Source of the DNA: Metellina segmentata
Taxonomy: Eukaryota; Arthropoda; Arachnida; Araneae; Tetragnathidae
Length of the DNA: 64,000 nt
Assembly (NCBI GenBank): GCA_947359465.1
Contig: OX375873.1
Span: 37,792,437 to 37,856,436 of the forward strand
Direction: 5' to 3'
The notes below the pieces were generated by a model. The model was not told the DNA's origin and did not search any database. It saw only the letters and a program-made list of their open reading frames with translations. Position numbers and translations under genes: made by a program. Of the stretch, positions 58,220 through 64,000 are shown in pieces (the first letter of the stretch is position 1; the number at the start of each line of letters is the position of its first letter).

Positions 58220-58685
58220 GAGTCCATGGAAAATAAATGTCCCACTGGGGAGAGTCCAAGTAATCAGCGTCGTATAGCGTGTCTCGCCGTTGATGGAAAA
58301 AATTGGTGACACCTTCCGATGTCCTCTCCACACAAGGAAAAATGGAGTTTCAGGTTGACGGGGATTTCGGATGCATAGTCCCATCGATGGAGCAACCAGG
58401 TAAACGCCGGAGTAATCACAGTTGATTACAACATCTCCCGCCTTCAACTTCATACCGGGAAAAACGAGGAACATTTCTCAGCAGGTTGGGACTCTGGATG
58501 AATGTCCTCACTGATGGACAAAAAGTATATTAGTGGTGACACCTCCCGCCATTCTCTCGGCACGAGGTAAACAGGAGTGTGTGACGGAGATAGATTGTTG
58601 CCCGTGGCAAAAATTTGAAATTCATGCCAAATGCGGATCTGTGCCTCCAGATATTACAATCCCTCCCCTTTAAAAAGACCCCAAA
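58220..58685 (-). repeat. Possible LTR-retroelement fragment
   Basis: On the minus strand two purine tracts, AAAGGGGAGGGAT (about 58670) and AAGGCGGGAGATG (about 58440), are each followed directly by TTGTAAT. A polypurine tract followed by TG is what borders a 3' LTR. GTCACCA occurs in both halves. No direct-repeat partner or coding is present, and the block starts exactly at the TTAA end of the piggyBac element. Tentative. Confidence 0.35.
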
Positions 58686-61111
58686 CAATTACCAAAAAGT
58701 AAGCACCCTCAGCCTTCTTCACTGGGTTTAATGATGAAAAATTGAATAAACTAGGATATTAAATCTTTTAATAACTGCAGAAACTTGAAATAATAATCAA
58801 AATTAATGTACGGCCAAGAAAAATATTCCGACAGTGGTTTCAAGCCGCTACGACGAAAACCGACGAATTTTGCCCAGTTTTTCTTGTTAATTACTTGAGC
58901 GAACAAGTTTTTGCTTGTTGATGAGGAGATCCCCTTTTTTTAACGGAAACGGTGACATTCCCGTCATTTCGAAATGTGGTATCAGCAATAGAAGCCTCCT
59001 TCGCGGGGTACATGATGTTCCTTCGAAGTGGGTGTCTGGAGTTTCTTAAGGAGTGCATTTTGCAAGTTGTTTTATTTTTCGATGCCTTTTCGCCTACTGA
59101 CGAACGCTTGTTATTAGCGTTACACTACCCCTCTTTATTCGTACAATTTTAACAGTATAGAAAATTCAAAGATGGCAGTTGACACGAAATATAGTATTCT
59201 ATATATTTAAGTGCATATAATACCATGTTAATATTAAATTGAGCACCAAATTTTCCAATAAGAATCCCCTATTTCAACACACAATTTCGAATTTACATCA
59301 ACATTTAACTCCAGATACCAAATTTCCTGTTGTTAGGTCTTACCTTTTGAAGTCATTACTACATTAATATTCGAGCTCCTAATGTATTAAATCAGCTTGC
59401 TTGACTCTTGTGGATATATTCCTAAGTAACATTTCTATAGAGCTGATATTTGGAATCATGCTACTGTTGCACATCCAAAACGAATTCCATTTTATATTTT
59501 ACTTTAAAAATAAATCTAGTACACGATAATTAATAAATTAATGTTTGAAGAACATATATAAATTGGAACCTTTTATATTGTGATGGGAATTGATTAAGAA
59601 TAACTTCATTATGACAGTGAAAAATTAACTATTGATTTGCGCTACATTAAATTTTCTTCATGATTGTGATTTTAAGGGACAACCAAAAGTTAAAGAAACG
59701 TTTGTCAAACATCGAATCATAATTTTTGGATCAATTGCAATGGCATAGTAAATTTAATAATGAAATTTTTAAATCGTTTGCACTTGCCTAGTAAATATAA
59801 TTATTCTCAAATCGCTGAAAAATACTTTTGAAATAGTGTTCAAATATGAAATTCGGTAGCGATAAATACAAGTAATATTGTTCTATAAATAGCTACTTTT
59901 TATGTGATGATCCATGAAATTGACATCAACTTTAGGGTTGAATATATGGACATAAAAATTGTAAAATGAGCTAATTTTGCGTTTAGACTTTAACTATGTA
60001 GCATCTGATTGTGGCATTAAAAATGGTGTTTCCATTAAGATATTTGTTGTTTGTGCAAATTTTGATATGAGGAGGTCCTCTTATACAATTTGTTTGGATT
60101 AGAATTTGTAAGGGACATTATTTCCTATTGAACGGTACCTTTGAATTTTCTTTGGTATGAATAACGCTCGAAATAAAGGATATGGTTTTTTGTCCCCCGA
60201 GACTGTACAATGAAATTCATACTATCATATGATCCATCAAATATATGATGATTTACCTGTAAGAAGAAATAATGTTAAGAATATAAGCATATGAAAATAT
60301 AACTCGTGGCGAAAGGATCAATATGCTAGTAAAGTTAACATAAAAGTATTTAATCCAGTACGATATTGGTTACATTACTTTTGCCTCCGAGAATTTACTA
60401 GAAATGGTATTTTCAGTTTCCGTGTTTTGCTAACTAGATTTCCTGGAAGCGCAAGGCTAAAAGCAAATATTTTTCGAGGACTCCACTAGACAAAACACAC
60501 AGAGCTTAATCAAACAAATCTCGTAACGGTTGTAATTTGGTCTTTGCATCGCGTTCATGATAGTTCTTCTTTGAGTTAAATCAACGTTAAATGGTCAATA
60601 TACATTATTATAGCGGAACAAGAAGCCCTGTAATAAAATTGGACAGTCATAATACTTTAATTTTTAACAACGCAGTCCCCTCAAACTAATTAGATTTTTA
60701 AAAAACCTACTTTTTACTTTTCTTTTTTCCCCTTTCATATTTATTGTGGGATTTAAATATCGAGTTCTCGTGAATAAGGAAAATTATTTTTCTGCGGTAT
60801 ATGAAACGATTTCTTTTACGTTTGGAAATAAGGATAGTTATAAAAAGGAGTTGAGTTGTATACAGCTTCAAACGACCAGTGTCGTAATTTTGCTAAGGAA
60901 CATCGAGGGTTTAAATTCCTTCTGATACATGTTTCATACAACGTAATGTTGTATAATATCAAAAGCAAGAATATATACTCTTACAAATGGTAAAATCTCT
61001 TGTTTCAATGACACACACTCGTATAAGAAAATGTTGTTTTCATATTAACAACTGCGTAGCGAAATCAGAGAACAGAAGTAGAAAAGGCGAGGAATTACTG
61101 GCATTTACGCC
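58686..61111. other. AT-rich unassigned stretch
   Basis: About 2.4 kb with no gene; frames are short and motif-free. Confidence 0.6.
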
Positions 61112-61378
61112 ACACTGTTGCAACACAACAGGCTATAGATAACATTCAGGGGGCAATATCAAAGGTGGTAAACATTCGAGAACGCTTCGTATTTTTGAAC
61201 CACGGTCAGATGAAGAGGTCAACGCTTGAGCTAGCACCTCAGTCTCCATACTTCCACACCACGCCAAACTTGAGGACATTTGAGACCACGACACGTTTAA
61301 CGTACACCAGTCACCACGTACATTTCTGTCTTTGTGTATTGAGTCTTCAGCGACTCTACAAACTAGACAACTGAGGCT
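61112..61378 (-). repeat. SINE-A, near complete with decayed head
   Basis: The minus strand reads TTTGTAGAGTCGCTGAAG (head), GTGACTGGTGTACGTTAAAC, GTCGTGGTCTCAAATGTCCT, AAGTTTGGCGTGGTGTGG, GAGGTGCTAGCTCAAGCG, ATCTGACCGTGGTTCAAAAA and the 3' marker CTATAGCCTGTTGTGTTGC. Confidence 0.75.
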
Positions 61379-62434
61379 CTAGAAAAATGCCAGTGTCTCG
61401 GTCACGATTTGTAATCCTATGATTCGTTCGTAATCTCGCGGTGTGATAGGACCATTATCATTTAACATAGACATGGAGACAATCACTTAAATCACGTCAA
61501 ACCCCTCCACAATAAACTACGATTTTATCAGAAATGATAAATGCTAAGTTTGATCTTGATTCAAGGCCTGTGATACAACATATGTCACTAAGATAACCCT
61601 ATTCTCAATACTGGATGCAATTAATGTACCTCTGTTGAACTCTCCCATTAAAAGTTTTTTCTCTCGATATTACAGAACTGTACTTGGCATTTACCATCGC
61701 TGTAAATAAAAACTTTTGTATTATGTAAAACAACAAAATGATTGTCCTAGACGGCAATACAAAGGGACTGCCCAGTCTCACGTTACTCGTGATTCCTATA
61801 ACAGTACCCGAGGGGATGTACGAAAAGAATAACCCATTAGTCATGAATTTAATTGAGAAGGATGTTTTTTTTAGACTCCCCCTACTGCACAGGGGACAGC
61901 TGTTCCTTACGAGAGGAACCCTTCAATTAAAAAAGTATTCTTTCAGGAGAGTGCCTCTAAAATTAGAAAAACAAATCGAAGGAGGGGTCAGCGCCTCCTT
62001 CGGTCTTGAGACAAAAAAATGAGTTAATTTTTTCCCCGCAGGTTGGTGCGGCAGGTATTTTTTTTGAAAGAAAAGGGTGAATTTAGTAAGGGTAAAGGAG
62101 TTTTTTTTTAATCTTATACCCGTCAAACAGGTACGTTTGAGATAGGAAAAGAAAACAAGCGTAAAGAGAAAAAAATACTTATGAACGCAAGATGAACAGG
62201 TGTGCGAGGCTCCTATTTTTTTCTTCTTTCGTTTCTAAATTAATCAAAAACATTATTTTGAAAAGTATATTAAGGAAGCTTATAAAGAACTAATGAGTCG
62301 GAGGGTAATATTGATGGGAAAATTTTATTTCGTAACAGACAGAAACGCAACGAATTAAGCATTCGAAGTACTCGCGGGTCAGTTAACCCTGTAATGAACC
62401 AATACTGAAATCAGTGAGATTTCTCTCAACCCTC
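61379..62434. other. Unassigned, part mixed composition
   Basis: 61735-62030 is less AT-rich; a 94-codon plus-strand frame (61738-62022) begins MIVLDGNTKGLPSLTLLVIP. It has no family match in my knowledge. A stop follows directly and an overlapping minus-strand frame exists, so I do not call a gene. Confidence 0.45.
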
Positions 62435-62845
62435 CAAGTTGGCTCTACTAGATGTCTCGCTCATCAAGATCTGTCCAATCTTGTTAAGGACAAAATATCT
62501 TGACCAAGATAGTGCTGATTTTTTTTTATGATGACGTGATCAATGTCTTTTCGGTTTCGTCTGATACTAAGATGTCCGTCCAGATCTGGTCAGTTTCTTC
62601 TAGTAATGAAATGCCTTTCAAGATCTGACTAGTTTTTTCCAACAATGAGATTTCTGTCACGGTCTGGTCAGTTTTTTCTTACAATGAGTTGTCCTTCAAG
62701 ATCTGATGAGTTTCTTCCAACAAGGATATGTCCATCAAGATCTGGTCAGTTTCTTATAACAATGAGGTATCCATCAAGACATGATCAGTTTCATCTAAGT
62801 ATGAGATATCCATCAAGATCTAGTCAGTTTTACTTGTGACGGGAT
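62435..62845 (+). repeat. 39-bp tandem array, 9-10 units
   Basis: The core AGATCTGGTCAGTTTCTTC recurs with exact 39-bp spacing at 62582, 62621, 62660, 62699, 62738, 62777 and 62816; two or three looser units precede it from about 62435. Between cores lies CAATGAGATATCCATCA. Because 39 is divisible by 3, a frame stays open (62645-62839) giving a 13-residue repeat of the type MRYPSRSGQFLLT. The same motif, with 39-43-bp spacing, occurs at 796, 10341, 20935 (reversed) and 42041. Confidence 0.92.
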
Positions 62846-63429
62846 ACCTAGTTGAGGCTATCACTAGAAGAGTTAATAGTTGTTATGCTGGATCAAGCCC
62901 TTTCCAAGATTTCAAGAGTCAGGAATGGGAGAGCATAATATTCACGCTTTTCTTTATCACAATCACAGTATTTATTTTCTTATTTTCTATGCTGTATGTA
63001 CATTATATACACAGGGCTGCCAAGAGGGGTAATCAACAAAAAACTTGTTTTTCCAGTCAAGCTCAATTCAGCGATATTTGCTTACTACTTTGTTTAAACA
63101 ATTACCACAAGTCCATGTGCTTTAGACACCCACGCGAACAATACTACGCCCTCTGTCGACGTTCCCGGAACAAAGATTCAAGTTAATTCCCAGCAATAGT
63201 TAACTTAGAATAATTAATGCCTTCTTTGTCATATGTTCTGCTTTAAAACAGAGATCTATGAAATGTGTCAGAAAAATTACGAAGAGTACAATACCTAAAT
63301 TTATCTACAGTTAGTTTAAAATAGCAATAGATTCATGTCACATTAATTTCAATGCAAAGTATTTTTTCTAATAATTTTATACCCGTTAAGATTTTAATAT
63401 TTTAATGTCAAAACCTAGGGAGGTTTAAA
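62846..63429. other. Unassigned
   Basis: A 116-codon plus-strand frame (62836-63186) starts at the end of the array and has one hydrophobic stretch (FTLFFITITVFIFLFSMLY). It lacks any family feature, and its first codons are array sequence; likely chance. Confidence 0.5.
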
Positions 63430-63895
63430 CTGTGGAACTTGTTGTTGTTTCTTATGCCTACACTGGCAGACCAGAGGAGTGCCAGGCCCGTTGAAGACGG
63501 CAAGAGGCGAGGGGGGTGCGCCTTCCATGTTATTGAGCCCCATTGGGAGGAAGTCCGACTTTGCTCGACATACATGACACATCCGTTTTACAGGAAGGTC
63601 CCTTTCATACATGCATTCACTCACACATATCGTAATTTAGATCCCAATCAGAGGCCAATAACCCCCTGATCAGGTACCCCCAGAGGTATTGATTTGGTAT
63701 GGGAACAAGGGGGACATTGTGACCACGACCTATTTAACGTGCCCCAGTCACCATTAGTGAACACGACGGTCTTTAGCCAGTTCGAAGCGCCGATCTCGCA
63801 ATCATCAGAACTGGAGGCTCCGCCGAGGACAGAACCCACAACCCTTCTGATGCGAGCCCGACGCTCTACTGACAGAGCTATCGCGGCTCGTGGAA
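63430..63895 (-). repeat. tRNA-headed SINE (longer subtype)
   Basis: The minus strand starts GAGCCGCGATAGCTCTGTC, AGTAGAGCGTCGGGCTCGC (A-box region) and AAGGGTTGTGGGTTCTGTC (B box), then AAAGACCGTCGTGTTCAC and GACTGGGGCACGTTAAAT as in SINE-A. It then runs through a different body to an A-rich end, AAGAAACAACAACAAG. About 465 bp, so longer than SINE-A. The open frames within it are not genes. Confidence 0.6.
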
Positions 63896-64000
63896 CTTGT
63901 TTAATAATTTATTTCATAATTCATTCATTCACGTAATAATTCATTCGATTGTATAAAAAAAAAGTTTGTTTTGTTAGCTATCAGCAAATAATATACTTAT

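Noticed and set aside
61738..62022. 94-codon frame starting MIVLDGNTKG
   Set aside because: No recognisable domain, an opposing frame on the other strand, no splice or promoter context. Kept only as part of a candidate conserved block.
62836..63186. 116-codon frame with a hydrophobic segment, a possible small membrane protein
   Set aside because: Starts within the 39-bp array, has no family feature, and AT-rich DNA often yields hydrophobic stretches.

Overview
The window is a stretch of AT-rich animal DNA, most likely from a spider. That inference rests on a Tc1-type transposase and a tRNA-headed SINE family whose sequences I associate from memory with orb-weaving spider genomes; no search was run. 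I see no intact protein-coding gene and no stand-alone tRNA or rRNA gene. The content is that of a gene desert or a very large intron, filled with old transposons, SINE pieces and tandem repeats.

Layout. 1-3.4 kb: mostly unassigned, with SINE fragments. 3.46-6.30 kb: a 2.8-kb DNA transposon with ~340-bp terminal inverted repeats (TIRs) and an 8-bp target duplication, carrying a broken gene of a family I know only as uncharacterised, with a SINE inside it. 6.34-8.95 kb: a ~160-bp satellite interrupted by a full-length but broken Tc1 element. 10.3-11.0 kb: an inverted repeat around a SINE. 12.5-14.5 kb: a 1.6-kb non-autonomous Helitron inside a SINE. 17.87-18.96 kb: an internally deleted piggyBac element. 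24.4-26.2 kb: 14 copies of a 129/130-bp satellite that starts at a SINE tail. 29.5-30.4 kb: a second piggyBac-like remnant. 35.9-36.6 kb: a probable second Helitron. 42.4-45.2 kb: two broken Tc1-type elements. 46.2-47.1 kb: a ~280-bp tandem repeat. 47.9-50.1 kb: a T-rich ~160-bp repeat split by a foldback element holding a 302-bp hairpin. 52.2-53.0 kb: a degenerate ~350-bp repeat. 56.9-58.7 kb: a third piggyBac remnant next to a possible LTR fragment. 61.1-63.9 kb: SINEs and a strict 39-bp array.

How the parts relate. Nothing here works together as a pathway. The structure is a layered record of insertions: SINE in transposon, Tc1 in satellite, Helitron in SINE, foldback element in satellite. 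A motif family built on ~39-43-bp units recurs at five places on both strands, twice with the same exact 16-bp palindrome. The most original items are the long-TIR element at 3.5-6.3 kb, the dispersed 39-bp family, the foldback element at 48.7-49.8 kb, and the 129/130-bp array, whose distal half shows an emerging dimeric order. Several GC-richer, repeat-free blocks (9.0-9.4, 14.5-15.5, 32.9-33.5, 40.9-41.9, 45.4-46.2 and 61.7-62.0 kb) are the best places to look for conserved regulatory DNA or missed exons, but the sequence alone does not show this.
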